This document shows, in pieces, positions 22,029 through 31,740 of a stretch of DNA of 64,000 bases. Position numbers and translations under genes: made by a program. The notes beneath the pieces are model-generated. The model ran no database searches. It had not been told where the DNA came from and was given only the letters and a program-made list of their open reading frames with translations. Numbering within the stretch: position 1 is the stretch's first letter; every line of letters begins with the position of its first letter. Source of the stretch: JAJVID01 sp050247435. Its GTDB lineage: Bacteria > Acidobacteriota > Blastocatellia > RBC074. Where the stretch lies: NCBI GenBank assembly GCA_050247435.1, contig JBFWUF010000006.1:1-64000 (forward strand), written 5' to 3'.

Positions 22029-23486
22029 TTATTCCGCGTGTTCCGCGTTCTCTCTTCCCTCGATTGCGTCAAGCAATTTCTGATGAATTCCGCCGAAACC
22101 GCCGTTCGACATAATCACGACCACATCGCCAGCGCGCAGATCGGGCGTGATGTGCTCGACAATCGCGTCGGCGCCTTCGATCGAAAACGCCTGCTTGCCT
22201 TGCGCCTTTAAATCGGCGATCACTTCGTCAACCGACAATTGATCGTCGGCGGCCAGCCGGAACGATTCGAAGAGCGGCGCGATGACAACGTAATCCGCCG
22301 TGGCGAACGCCACCGGGTAATCTTTCTGAAAAACTTTCTTGCGCGTAGTCCAAGAACGCGGCTCGAAGACGGCCACGAGCCGCCGTTCAGGGTATCGCTG
22401 TTTCATCCCGCGCAGCGTCTCCCTGATGGCCGTCGGGTGGTGCGCGAAATCGTCAACCACCGTGATGCCGCCCGCTACGCCGCGCACCTGCATCCGGCGC
22501 TTGACGCTCTTGAATGTGGCCAGCGCTTCGGCCAGCAGGCGGCGCTCGATTCCCAACACGTCCGCCGCCGCGATGGTCGCCAGACAATTCCTGACATTGA
22601 ACATTCCAGCCAGCGGCGATTGGAATTCGCCATACTCCTTGCCTTCGCACAGAACTTTGAAGCGCGTCGCTTCGGGCAGAAAGTCAATCTCCCGCGCCGT
22701 CCATTTCGCGTCGGGATGTTCCAGGCCGAAGCTTTCAACCGGACACCACACGCCTTGCGGCTCGATTGGCCTGGCCACGATCTCGCGCACGACTGATGAG
22801 TCCCATCCCGCGATCAGGCGTCCGTTCGACGGAATCAAGTTGACCAGCAGACGAAAAACCTTCCTGATCGCGTCCAGGTTCGGGTAGATGTCCGCATGGT
22901 CGAATTCGATGTTGTTCAAAATAACCGTGTCAGGCAGGTAGTGCAGGAACTTCGGCCCTTTGTCGAAATAGGCCGTGTCGTATTCGTCCCCTTCAATCAC
23001 GAAATGGTTTGATTTCGTGACCTTGAAACTTGCGCCGAAATTTTCGGCGACCCCGCCAACCAGAAATGACGGGTTAAGCCCGCCCGCCTGCATCACCCAG
23101 GCCATCAGGGAGGTCGTGGTCGTCTTGCCGTGCGTGCCCGTGACGACCGTGGAATGTTTGCCGCGAATAAAATTCTCGCGAATTACTTCCGGCATCGAAA
23201 CACAGCGCAGCTTCGCGTTGAGCGCATATTCGATTTCGGCGTTGCCGCGCGACGTGGCGTTGCCGACGACGACGACGTGCGGCCCCGCCCCGTCCGGCGA
23301 TTGCAAATGCGCGGCGTCGAAACCATCGAAGGTTTCTATGCCGAGCCGCTTCAATTCATCACCCATCGGCGGATAGAAGGCTTTGTCGGAGCCGGTGACC
23401 CGGTGCCCTTGAGTCTTGAGCATCCCCGCCAGCGATCCCATCGCCGTGCCGCAGACACCAATCAAATGAAAATGTTTCTTCTGCAT
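22029..23486 (-). CDS. mpl: UDP-MurNAc:L-Ala-gamma-D-Glu-meso-DAP ligase
   Basis: 485 aa. Attaches the recovered tripeptide L-Ala-D-Glu-mDAP to UDP-MurNAc in murein recycling. Mur-ligase features: N-terminal Rossmann HLIGVCGTAMGSLAGML, ATP loop GTHGKTTTT, the Mpl-type segment GDEYDTAYFDKGPKF, then NNIEFDHADIY, VVDDFAHHPTAI and the C-terminal EPRSWTTRKKVF. The Mpl-type segment argues for Mpl over MurC. ATG 23486 gives the usual start MQKKHFHLIG. The gene is divergent from the secreted Cys-rich gene at 23637. Confidence 0.93.
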   Translation of the reverse strand: MQKKHFHLIGVCGTAMGSLAGMLKTQGHRVTGSDKAFYPPMGDELKRLGIETFDGFDAAHLQSPDGAGPHVVVVGNATSRGNAEIEYALNAKLRCVSMPEVIRENFIRGKHSTVVTGTHGKTTTTSLMAWVMQAGGLNPSFLVGGVAENFGASFKVTKSNHFVIEGDEYDTAYFDKGPKFLHYLPDTVILNNIEFDHADIYPNLDAIRKVFRLLVNLIPSNGRLIAGWDSSVVREIVARPIEPQGVWCPVESFGLEHPDAKWTAREIDFLPEATRFKVLCEGKEYGEFQSPLAGMFNVRNCLATIAAADVLGIERRLLAEALATFKSVKRRMQVRGVAGGITVVDDFAHHPTAIRETLRGMKQRYPERRLVAVFEPRSWTTRKKVFQKDYPVAFATADYVVIAPLFESFRLAADDQLSVDEVIADLKAQGKQAFSIEGADAIVEHITPDLRAGDVVVIMSNGGFGGIHQKLLDAIEGRENAEHAE

Positions 23487-23636
23487 GCCTGTAAACTTCC
23501 CAGGTTGAACGAAAATGATTTTGCGACTGTGGGGAGCCGCGATTATAGCTTTCGAGCCGCGTTTTCGATAGCAATTTGAATTTGCAAAACCGATCCGATA
23601 GATTCTCCCACGAAACAACGAAGCGGAGGCCTGAGG

Positions 23637-24119
23637 ATGAAATCAGACAGAAGGCGGTTTATCACAACGACGCTGCTCACGGCCAGCGCGTTCTCATTGC
23701 CGGCGGCGGCTCAAGCGGAAAATGAAGCGCCAGCGGTGTCGCTGCGTGGCCGCGTGATCTGCTACACCGAGGAACTGCAAAAGTCATATCAGGTAATTCC
23801 CGATTGCGAAACGCGCGGGCACGTTTATACGCTGAAGACCGGCGACGGCAAGCTCTATCCGCTGCTGCCGGTTGATATGGCCGCCGCCGCCTGGATGGAT
23901 GAGCGTTACCGCCAGCGCGATCTGCAAATCACTGCCCGGCTCTTCCCGAACACCAACTTCATCGAAGTGATCAAATTTCAATCCTGGCGCGATGGCAAGC
24001 TGCATGACCTCTATTACTTCTGCGACGTGTGCAACATCACCTCGCACAAACCCGGGCCGTGCGAATGCTGCCAGGACCCGTTTCAATTCCGCGAGACTCC
24101 AGCCGAAGACAACAGATAA
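23637..24119 (+). CDS. Tat-type secreted Cys-rich protein, function unknown
   Basis: 160 aa. N-terminus SDRRRFITTTLLTASAFSLPAAAQA looks like a twin-arginine signal. The mature part has C43 and C57, then a Cys cluster near the end (FCDVCNITSHKPGPCECCQDP) with CxxC and CxCC spacing suited to metal binding. It precedes the Hsp70-like gene convergently (24 bp apart). Possibly a metal-carrying exported protein; I recognise no named family. Confidence 0.75.
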   Translation: MKSDRRRFITTTLLTASAFSLPAAAQAENEAPAVSLRGRVICYTEELQKSYQVIPDCETRGHVYTLKTGDGKLYPLLPVDMAAAAWMDERYRQRDLQITARLFPNTNFIEVIKFQSWRDGKLHDLYYFCDVCNITSHKPGPCECCQDPFQFRETPAEDNR

Positions 24120-24142
24120 ATCCGCATTCCCGCGAAAACAGC

Positions 24143-26773
24143 TCAGCCGACCAAACGCAGCCCTTCGGGCAATGACTCGCCGAAGATTCGAACGGCGTCG
24201 CCGCGTCCGGGCGGGACGTATTCGCGCAGGCTTTCGATCAAGCTCGACGCCAGGCCCGCTTCGTTCAATCTGATCATCGCCTCCCAGCGCGCGTCGGCGT
24301 CAACGTCGCGATACGGGTCGTTGGTTCGCGCGCCCAATTGGACGATGGCCGAAGCGGCGTCGGGAGTGAGATCGTGCAATCGCAGCAATGATTTTATCCA
24401 GATCGCCGCGACCTCCGCCGGAACTACGCAGTTGAGCGGGCCGTAAAGCGGAATGCGCGCGCCCAATCGTCCGAGCGACCAGAGGAAGCTCTTGTTGCCT
24501 GGATCTTCCTTGACCTTGATCAACAGTTCTTTGCCGAGCGAGACGCGGGCCTGCGCGGGCAGGTGTTCCAGACTGGCCAGCAGCCGCCACCCTTCGCGCT
24601 CGACCTGCGTGTTGAGCCTGCCGCTCAACTGCTTCCCTCCGACACCCAGCGCCACTTTGTGCCGGTGGAAAAGCTCATTCTGCTGGTTGGCGTTCAAACC
24701 GCCCGCCACGCGCCGCCACAGCACCAGCCATTCGACCTGACACTGCAATTCTCTCGGAAACGTAAGCCCGCCCAGGTAGACCTTGCGCGCCTGCGACATT
24801 CGCCAATCGTCAGCCGGAGCGCCGAAGCCGGGCCGCAGGCAGAAGCCGAACAGATTGAGCCAGCGAGCTTCGTATTTCGGGCCTTTCTTCCGTCCATCGG
24901 CTACTTGCGCCAGTGTGTCGCACAGTTTGCGAATCGCGATCATCGGCCACGCGTCCTTGCCATAACCGAAGACCGCCTCGATCTTGCTGACCAGAATTTC
25001 CGGCGTGACCGTCTCGCCCCGGTTGGCATCTTGGATGGCGTTGCGCGGCCCGCCGAAAACCGCGCGGATCAGCCGTTCGGCCTGATCCAGAGATTCCTCG
25101 GAGATCACAGTCTGCGTCTCCTCGGTTGCGGACTCCTCTTCAGGCTCAAGCTCCGGTTGGGCGCCGCGCAGTTGGAATTGCAGCCGCCAGCGATGGTCTG
25201 TGTTGAGCGATTTGAGCCACAATTCGAGCGTGCCGACTTCGGTGAAGCTGATGATCAAACGCACAGCCAATTCCACCTGCCTCGACTTCTTGCCGTAGCG
25301 CAGCGTGGTGATCAGCGGGGCGTGGTGGTGAACATCGTCTTCGTCGAGCGTCACAACATCACCGTGCGCGTCGTGACCGGTGGTCGCGCTGTAAAGCGTG
25401 AACGTGACCGGGCGGTTGGCGAGCGCCATGAACTCCCGGTCTTCCAGGTCGAGCGTGGTTCCCTCTTCAGTCCCGCGCGGCAAGACGCAAACGGCTTGCA
25501 CCCGGCCTTCGGCGAGACGCGCGCCGGTTTGCACGCCGACGTAGTAGGCGCGGGCGCTGCCGCCGCTGACGCGTAAGCCTCCCGCCTTCCGCACGTGCCC
25601 GTAATACGCCGCGCCCAAAGCCACCGCGCCCTCCGGCGCTTCGTTACTCAACACCTTCGGTCGCCACTGCTTCCCTTTTTCGCGGAACCAATCCGCGACG
25701 GCCTCGACGATGCGTTCGCGCGTGATGGCCGGCGTGAAGAATCCGCCGTTGAAAAGTATCGCGTCAGGACGGGCCATCCGTGATTGCGGATTGCGGATTG
25801 CGGATTGCGGATTCGTGGAATCAGAACCAGCTTTTGTCAGGAATGCCGCGAGATGTTTTGTGATCGCTGGCTCGGTGGCGTAGGGCAAGCCGAGTTCGCG
25901 CAGGCCGGTTCGTCGCTCGCGCGCGGGCAGTTCATCGGGTGTGGTGAGCGGAAGAAAACCGCCCGTGAGCGTCTCTTCAACTTCCTGCCTTGTGAGTTCG
26001 GTGGTGAGCGTTCCGCCGACTAACGCTCGCCCACCGCCGAGAACGCTGACGGGAACACGTTTGAGCCGTCCGTCGCTAAGCAGCTTCTCTTTCGCGACGC
26101 AACATTGCCGGCGCAACGCGTTTTGCTGGCGCAAACTGAGTTTGGGATTTCCGAGTTTCTCCATCACGCGACGAGCAAGAGCCAGGTCAACGTTGTCGCC
26201 GCCGAGCAACAGGTGTTCGCCAATCGCCGTGCGCTCGAATTTGATCTCGCCCCCGACGATCCGCACGCGGATCAAGCTGAAATCAGTGGTGCCTCCGCCC
26301 ACGTCGCAAACCAGCGCGAGATCGCCATCTTTCAAATACCGTTTGAGCGACCGCCGATGCGTCACGATCCAGGCGTAGAAGGCCGACATCGGCTCTTCGA
26401 TCAATGTAAGCTTTTGGAACCCGGCGTCGCGCGCGGCTTTCACGGTCAACTCGCGCGCCTCTTCGTCGAACGACGCAGGCACGGTCAACACAATCTCCTG
26501 TCGCTCGAATCGCAAGTCATCATCACTCGTTGCCATCGCGTAATTCCAAGCGTCGCGCAGATGAGCGAGATAGCGCGTTGACGCTTCGACGGGCGAACAA
26601 GCCTGTTCAGTGTGTTCAGCGCCCCAGGGCAGAATCTTCGCCGTGCGATCAACCGCATCGTGACAGAGCCAGGATTTGGCCGAAGTGACTTGCCGCCCCG
26701 GAACGAGCGCGCCTTGTTCGCGAGCAAAGACGCCAACGACGGCGTCTGGCTGTTCCGCCCACGGAAGCCGCAA
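24143..26773 (-). CDS. Hsp70-like protein B with C-terminal extension (5' end lost in gap)
   Basis: 876 residues remain; about 66 N-terminal residues lie in the scaffold gap, judging by alignment with its neighbour. Actin-fold ATPase motifs: VPASFDEEARELTVKAA, VCDVGGGTTDFSL (phosphate 2), GGDNVDLALAR, ILFNGGFF. The usual DnaK substrate domain is replaced by a beta region shared with protein A. A further C-terminal helical part of about 280 residues (EESLDQAERLIRAVFGG...) matches the DUF3731-type extension. A heptamer repeat has been inserted in frame (25782-25813). Probably co-transcribed with protein A and DUF2760. A specialised chaperone role is inferred; the client is unknown. Confidence 0.85.
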   Translation of the reverse strand: MRLPWAEQPDAVVGVFAREQGALVPGRQVTSAKSWLCHDAVDRTAKILPWGAEHTEQACSPVEASTRYLAHLRDAWNYAMATSDDDLRFERQEIVLTVPASFDEEARELTVKAARDAGFQKLTLIEEPMSAFYAWIVTHRRSLKRYLKDGDLALVCDVGGGTTDFSLIRVRIVGGEIKFERTAIGEHLLLGGDNVDLALARRVMEKLGNPKLSLRQQNALRRQCCVAKEKLLSDGRLKRVPVSVLGGGRALVGGTLTTELTRQEVEETLTGGFLPLTTPDELPARERRTGLRELGLPYATEPAITKHLAAFLTKAGSDSTNPQSAIRNPQSRMARPDAILFNGGFFTPAITRERIVEAVADWFREKGKQWRPKVLSNEAPEGAVALGAAYYGHVRKAGGLRVSGGSARAYYVGVQTGARLAEGRVQAVCVLPRGTEEGTTLDLEDREFMALANRPVTFTLYSATTGHDAHGDVVTLDEDDVHHHAPLITTLRYGKKSRQVELAVRLIISFTEVGTLELWLKSLNTDHRWRLQFQLRGAQPELEPEEESATEETQTVISEESLDQAERLIRAVFGGPRNAIQDANRGETVTPEILVSKIEAVFGYGKDAWPMIAIRKLCDTLAQVADGRKKGPKYEARWLNLFGFCLRPGFGAPADDWRMSQARKVYLGGLTFPRELQCQVEWLVLWRRVAGGLNANQQNELFHRHKVALGVGGKQLSGRLNTQVEREGWRLLASLEHLPAQARVSLGKELLIKVKEDPGNKSFLWSLGRLGARIPLYGPLNCVVPAEVAAIWIKSLLRLHDLTPDAASAIVQLGARTNDPYRDVDADARWEAMIRLNEAGLASSLIESLREYVPPGRGDAVRIFGESLPEGLRLVG
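25782..25813. repeat. Tandem heptamer GATTGCG x4.5 inside Hsp70-like gene B
   Basis: Four perfect copies and a partial copy of GATTGCG. On the coding strand it encodes NPQSAIRNPQS, between the ATPase helices and FNGG. Hsp70-like protein A has an unrelated Ala-rich segment of similar length there, so this is a surface loop where a repeat was tolerated. Confidence 0.75.
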
Positions 26774-26873
26774 NNNNNNNNNNNNNNNNNNNNNNNNNNN
26801 NNNNNNNNNNNNNNNNNNNNNNNNNNNNNNNNNNNNNNNNNNNNNNNNNNNNNNNNNNNNNNNNNNNNNNNNN
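26774..26873. other. Scaffold gap of 100 N
   Basis: Exactly 100 N, the usual placeholder for a gap of unknown size. It lies between the 3' end of Hsp70-like A and the 5' end of Hsp70-like B, two similar genes. Because about 66 residues of B are missing, the true gap is at least about 200 nt. Translating through it gives an artificial 1545-aa fusion. Confidence 0.98.
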
Positions 26874-28708
26874 TCCTTCTCCCGAATGTTGAATTCCAGT
26901 TTCCACCGCTGCTGCCCGTCGCGCGACACGCACCACAATTCCAACGTGCCGATCTCGGTGACGCGGCTTTCCAATCGCACCGGCAAGACCGTGTCCTCCT
27001 GCCCGTCAACCTTGAGCGTCACTTCCAGCGGGCTAAGCTCCTGAATCTCGTCGGCGCTCCAATCCTCAACCATGCCGCCGATCTGATCCTGCTTGCGCAC
27101 GGTTGAGCTTAGGAAACGAAACTCCGCCGGTTCACCGACGACAAGGCCGAATTCGCGGCTGGTGATTTTGGCTTCCGTGCCTTCTTCCATCCCGAACGGG
27201 ACGACGCAGAGCGCCTTGAGCGGCGCGGGCAATCCGGGCACGGCGGGCATAGCGCTTTCGATGCCGATGTAATAAGTGCGCGGAGCGCCGCTGCGGATGC
27301 GGACTCCGCGACCACTACGCGCTCCACCGTAATAAGCCGCGCCGCGCGCCACGGCGTGATCGAGGTCTGGCGCGTCCAGAATCTCCTTCGCGCCGAGCGG
27401 CTCGAAGCCTTCGGCCATCAGCCAACTGTTGAGCGCTTCGACCAGACGATCGCGCAGCAACGCGGCTTTCATCACGCCGCCGTTGAAAAGGATGTGGGTC
27501 GGGCATGCGAATCCGCTCTTGCCGCGCCTGATCGCGGCGGCGTCAGGACTGTTGGCCGCTTGTTGCGCGAGGAAGCGGGCCAGATGTTTGGTGATCGCGG
27601 GATCAGCCGCGTATGGCAGGCCGAGTTCCTGGAAACCGATGCGGCGTTGCCGCGTGGGCATCTCCGTGTTGGCGCCAAGCGGGAAGAAGCCTTCGACCAA
27701 AGCCTGCTCAACGTCTTCGCGCAAAAGCTCGGTCTTGATCGTCCCGCCGACCAGCTTCGTGCCTTTGCCGAGCACGGTTATCGGCTGCTTCTTGCTCTTC
27801 GGCTCCGAAAAGATTTTCTCTTTCCCGATCCGCGCCTGATGCCAGAGCGATTGCAGTTGCCAGGTGTCAATGCGGTGTCCTTCATCTTCCAACCGCTGCT
27901 GCAACAATCGGGCAAGCGACAAATCCATGTTGTCGCCGCCGAGCAGGATGTGATCGCCCACCGCCACGCGACGGAGCGAGAGTTCCCCGCCCTCTTCCGA
28001 AACCGTGATCAGGCTGAAATCGGTGGTGCCGCCGCCAACGTCGCAAACCAAAATCAGATCGCCGACTTTGACGCGTTTGCGCCACGCGTCGCCCTGCGCC
28101 TCGATCCAGGCGTAGAAGGCCGCCTGCGGCTCTTCCAGCAACGTGACGCGGCGCAATCCGGCTTGCTCGGCGGCGCGCAATGTCAGTTCGCGCGCCTCTT
28201 CGTCGAATGAAGCCGGAACGGTCAGGAAAATCTCCTGCTCGCTCAAAGCCAACTCCGGCGCCTTCCTCGCCATCCGGCTGTCCCACAGGCCGCGCAGGTA
28301 TTCCAGATAGCGCGCCGACGCGTCAACAGGCGACAGCTTCGGAACTTCATCCGGCGATTGCCAGGGCAGGATCGGCGCGGCGCGGTTGACCGCCGCGTAT
28401 GAGAGCCAGGATTTGGCCGACGAGACCAGTCGCGCCGGGTTCTCAGCGCCGCGTTTGCGCGCCAATTCGCCGATCACGAACTGAGGGTTTCGATCCCAGG
28501 GCAATGTCAGGCTGCCTTTCGGGAAATCCATTTCGCCGGGGACGAAGAGGAATGAAGGCAGCAGCGAACGCTCCTCCACTTCACCGGGATTGATGAGCTG
28601 CGGGATGGCGCCCACTTCGATGCGCGCGCCATCCTCCGAAACCGTGTTATCAAAATAAGCCAGGGCAGAATTGGTCGTGCCCAGATCAATGCCAACGATG
28701 TATCGCAA
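26874..28708 (-). CDS. Hsp70-like protein A (3' end lost in gap)
   Basis: About 611 residues before the gap. Start TTG at 28708 with GGAGGGG 6 nt upstream, giving RYIVGIDLGTTNSALAYFDN, the expected first phosphate loop. Further motifs: VPASFDEEARELTLRAAE, VCDVGGGTTDFSL, LLGGDNMDLSLAR, ILFNGGVMK. The region after the ATPase domain is beta-rich and unlike the DnaK substrate domain. Directly downstream of the DUF2760 gene and followed by its paralogue B. ATP-dependent chaperone-like activity is inferred from the fold only. Confidence 0.9.
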
Positions 28709-28812
28709 AATTCCCCTCCGATACTGCTGAAGAGGTGTAAGGGTAATGGGGTTGAAGTGATGAACGGGTGAGATTACCACCCTTCACCCAACGCCCCGCC
28801 ACCCTTTCATCC

Positions 28813-29370
28813 TTATATAATTTCCACTTCCGCGGGCGCGATGATCGAACGTCCGCCGTCATCGGGCAGCGGCGGCAGATGCGCCTCCGCGACACGCCAA
28901 CCGCGATGCCGCAACACTCCACGGAGCGGCGGCCTGCCCGTGACATTACCGATCAGTTTGATCGCCGCCGGGTCGAAGCCCGGCTCAATCGTTACCTGCT
29001 GCCCCTCGTCGGAAGCGATCACCGGTTCGAGCGCGAGATAATAATCGAGCGCCTTACGGCAGCTTTCATGCACATCGCGCACAGCGGCGCCGATCTGCGC
29101 GTCCTGATACGGCGCAATGTCCTCGGTGATGAAATCTATCAACCGCCCGTCGCGTTGCAGCAATGCGAGCACTTGCACGGCCCGATCCGCTGATTCTTCC
29201 ACCGGAGCTTCAGCCAGCGGCGCAGGCGCCTCGGCTGGCGCGCTGACAAAATCAGGCGGTGACGGCTCCTGGATCAACTCAGTCGCAATCTCCGCCGGGA
29301 TCTCGCCTTTCGAGAGCACCGAGAAGAAACACTGAAAGGCATAAGAGAAACGTTTTCCCAATCCCATCAT
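28813..29370 (-). CDS. DUF2760 family protein
   Basis: 185 aa; two adjacent ATG codons (29370, 29367) are possible starts. N-terminal MGLGKRFSYAFQCFFSVLS, an Ala/Pro/Glu-rich linker, then LALLQRDGRLIDFITEDIAPYQDAQIGAAVRDVH, the hallmark of DUF2760. The family is commonly encoded beside divergent Hsp70 proteins with DUF3731, as here (104 bp upstream of Hsp70-like A). Probably a co-factor of that pair; biochemical role unknown. Confidence 0.9.
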   Translation of the reverse strand: MMGLGKRFSYAFQCFFSVLSKGEIPAEIATELIQEPSPPDFVSAPAEAPAPLAEAPVEESADRAVQVLALLQRDGRLIDFITEDIAPYQDAQIGAAVRDVHESCRKALDYYLALEPVIASDEGQQVTIEPGFDPAAIKLIGNVTGRPPLRGVLRHRGWRVAEAHLPPLPDDGGRSIIAPAEVEII

Positions 29371-29799
29371 TTCAATACCTCAACGATTAGGCATGGCTAA
29401 ATTCAAATTCATCAGCCCAACGCCAATAGAGCTTTTATGCTACGGGCCGATAGGAGCTTTGGCAATAAGTCAAAAATTTGAATTTCATAGTTACGGCCCA
29501 CGCCGCCACACGCGATCACGCGCTGGCTTTGGCAATCAGGCCGTAATCATCATCCGTCGTGCTGGTTGTGTTGGGGAAGACGCCGCGCGGCGGGACAGCT
29601 TCAAGGCAGGTCACTTTCAAATCAAATCAGGCATTCAGGTTTTAATTGCGCGGCGACATCATACCCGGCGATGGCTGCTTTCGTAAATCAATAATCCCGC
29701 GCGAAAATTTGCAAACCAGAAAGGCTCCCGCCGCGTCTTCTAAGTAGCGATTCACATAACCCGACATAGTTTAATGAGAAGGAAGTTTGGAGGTCATCC
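29371..29799. other. Intergenic region, no gene seen
   Basis: 429 bp between the divergent DUF2760 and carboxypeptidase-regulatory-like genes. An inverted repeat with perfect 11-nt arms AAATTCAAATT / AATTTGAATTT (29399-29409 and 29475-29485) lies close to the DUF2760 start. Possible frames have no protein-like features. Promoters for both flanking genes should be here but no clear consensus stands out. Confidence 0.5.
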
Positions 29800-31566
29800 A
29801 TGCTCGCACATCCACGCTGCATCTTTTGTTTGCTGCTCTTGCTCGCCGGCGCTCACGCTGCGTTGTCGCAATCAGCGCCTCAGGCTTCGGGCAGGGCGTC
29901 AGGAACGGCCGCCATCACGGGCGTCGTCAAACTCGGCGACGCTCCGGCGTCCGGGATCACCATAGCCTTGGCGCCGGAGCGGATGGGGCGCATGGCGCAG
30001 CAGCCGCAACCGGAGCAGGAGATCACAATCCGCGCCGTCACCGATGAAAAAGGCCAGTACCGCTTCACGAACGTCGCGGTGGGCCGCTTTCGCGTCGCGC
30101 CGCTGGCCGAGGCTTTCGTCGTCGAAAATAACGGAGCGCGCGCTGGCGGTGTGGCCGTGACAGTGACCGAAGGGCAAACCGTCTCGAACATTGATTTCAC
30201 ACTGGCGCGCGGCGGCGTGATCACCGGGCGCGTGACCGACGGCGACGGACGGCCCGTGATCGCCGAGCGCATCAACCTGGCGATGGCGGCTGAAAACGGG
30301 CGGGCGCAGCCGTTCAACGGGGGAAATCGAATCAGCTATGAAACCGATGATCGCGGCGTTTACCGCATCTACGGTTTGCCCGCCGGACGCTACATTGTCA
30401 GCGCGGGCGGCGGCGACAGGCCCGGCGTGAGCAGGCGCATTCGCTATCCAAGAACTTTTTACCCGGACGCCGTCGAACAAGCGCAGGCGCAGATCGTCGG
30501 GATCGAGGCTGGCGGCGAGGCTGAAAATATTGACATACATCTGGGCGCGCCGATGAAAGCTTACGCCGTTGCTGGACGCGTGGTTGACGCCGAGAACGGG
30601 CAGCCGGTTTTCGGCGTACCGGTCAATATCGGACGCGAGCGCAGGGGCGGGCCAGCGGGCGCAACCAGCGGAACGTCCAACGCCGAAGGCGAATTTCGGG
30701 TCACGGGGTTGACGTCGGGGCGTTACTCGGCTTCGGTCAGATCATCGGGCTTCCCCGGCGGAGGCGCTGAGAACGCAACCGATTTTTACAGCGACCCGGT
30801 CAGTTTCGAGGTCAACGACGACAACGTTACCGGCGTTGAAGTCAAAGTTCATCGCGGAGCTTCAATCACAGGTGTTGTTGTCATCGAAGGAGCCAGCGAT
30901 CCGTCTGTCGCCGCGAGGCTTTCGCAATTGACGATCTCGGCCAACTCGCGCGGCGGTCAAACTCAAAGACAGGCTCAGAATCAGGGGCAAGCGGGACGCG
31001 GCGGAATGGGAGGCCGCCAGAACTTCGCGCAAGTCGGGCCTAACGGCGCATTCCGCATCGGCGGCATCGCGCCGGGACGTGTCAGGCTCAACGTCGGCGG
31101 CTTCGGCGGCGGAGGCGGATTCTCACTCGCCCGCATCGAGCGCGGCGGCGCGGTCATCAACGGCGATTTCGATGTCGCATCGGGAGAGCAGGTCACGGGC
31201 ATCCGCGTTGTCGTCGGTTACGGCACGGGCGTGATTCAGGGACGCGTGGTCGTTACGGGCGGCGCGCTGCCGCCGGGGACGCGGCTGATTGTCTCCGTTC
31301 GTTCGCTCATCTCGGCGGGACAGAATCGCCCAGCCCAGGTGGACGCCAGCGGCCAGTTCAGGGTCGAAGGTCTGTTGCCTGGAAGTTACGAAGTGAGGCT
31401 CAACGCGTTGGCCGGAGGCGGCGGTTTTGGTGGCGGACGCGGCGGAGGGCGTGGCGGCGCTCCCAACCGTCCGCAAATCAAAATCCCCGATGTCCGGCAA
31501 ACCGTCAACGTCGTCAACGGCTCGCCATCCGGCGTCACGCTCAACCTCGATCTGTCTCAACAATAA
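29800..31566 (+). CDS. Secreted carboxypeptidase-regulatory-like repeat protein 1
   Basis: 588 aa. GGAGG 6 nt before the ATG and a signal peptide (CIFCLLLLLAGAHAALS). Then several beta-sandwich repeats of the carboxypeptidase-regulatory/SdrD-B type, recognisable from phrases such as AITGVVKLGDAPASG, VITGRVTDGDGRP, GVYRIYGLPAGRYIVSAGG and FRVEGLLPGSYEVRL. Gly/Arg/Gln-rich linkers separate them (about 385-410 and 545-560). No catalytic motif is seen. Such proteins are abundant in Acidobacteriota envelopes; binding or structural roles are presumed. A paralogue follows. Confidence 0.88.
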   Translation: MLAHPRCIFCLLLLLAGAHAALSQSAPQASGRASGTAAITGVVKLGDAPASGITIALAPERMGRMAQQPQPEQEITIRAVTDEKGQYRFTNVAVGRFRVAPLAEAFVVENNGARAGGVAVTVTEGQTVSNIDFTLARGGVITGRVTDGDGRPVIAERINLAMAAENGRAQPFNGGNRISYETDDRGVYRIYGLPAGRYIVSAGGGDRPGVSRRIRYPRTFYPDAVEQAQAQIVGIEAGGEAENIDIHLGAPMKAYAVAGRVVDAENGQPVFGVPVNIGRERRGGPAGATSGTSNAEGEFRVTGLTSGRYSASVRSSGFPGGGAENATDFYSDPVSFEVNDDNVTGVEVKVHRGASITGVVVIEGASDPSVAARLSQLTISANSRGGQTQRQAQNQGQAGRGGMGGRQNFAQVGPNGAFRIGGIAPGRVRLNVGGFGGGGGFSLARIERGGAVINGDFDVASGEQVTGIRVVVGYGTGVIQGRVVVTGGALPPGTRLIVSVRSLISAGQNRPAQVDASGQFRVEGLLPGSYEVRLNALAGGGGFGGGRGGGRGGAPNRPQIKIPDVRQTVNVVNGSPSGVTLNLDLSQQ

Positions 31567-31615
31567 TCCGCAACAAAATGTCGAAGAAACTCCAATTTGA
31601 TTATGTGAGAGTCTT

Positions 31616-31740
31616 TCACCGCAGAGTCGCAGAGGACACTGAGGAATCGCGGAGCAATACCACTTTCAGCTTTTCTATCCTGTTCTCCTCTCCCTCTCTC
31701 CTTCTGCGTAACCTCCGCGTTCTCCGCGCCTCTGCGGTGA
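31616..31740. repeat. Imperfect inverted repeat of the CACCGCAGAG...CTCTGCGGTG type
   Basis: Arms around TCACCGCAGAGTCGCAGAGG (from 31616) and the complement ending CGCCTCTGCGGTGA (31740), about 29 nt each with several mismatches, 66 nt apart. Related in sequence to the element at 44242-44372. It overlaps the possible start region of the next gene. Confidence 0.65.

Noticed and set aside
25782..25813. CRISPR-like repeat
   Set aside because: 7-nt units with no spacers; a simple tandem repeat inside a coding region.
24143..28780. A single 1545-aa protein across the N gap
   Set aside because: It contains two complete sets of Hsp70 ATPase motifs and only stays open because 100 N happen to keep a frame; treated as two genes.
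29393..29686. 97-aa open frame upstream of the first carboxypeptidase-regulatory-like gene
   Set aside because: No ribosome site, atypical composition and it contains the AAATTCAAATT inverted repeat; likely non-coding.
31578..31736. N-terminal extension of the second carboxypeptidase-regulatory-like protein
   Set aside because: It is translated from a dispersed palindrome and would bury the signal peptide.
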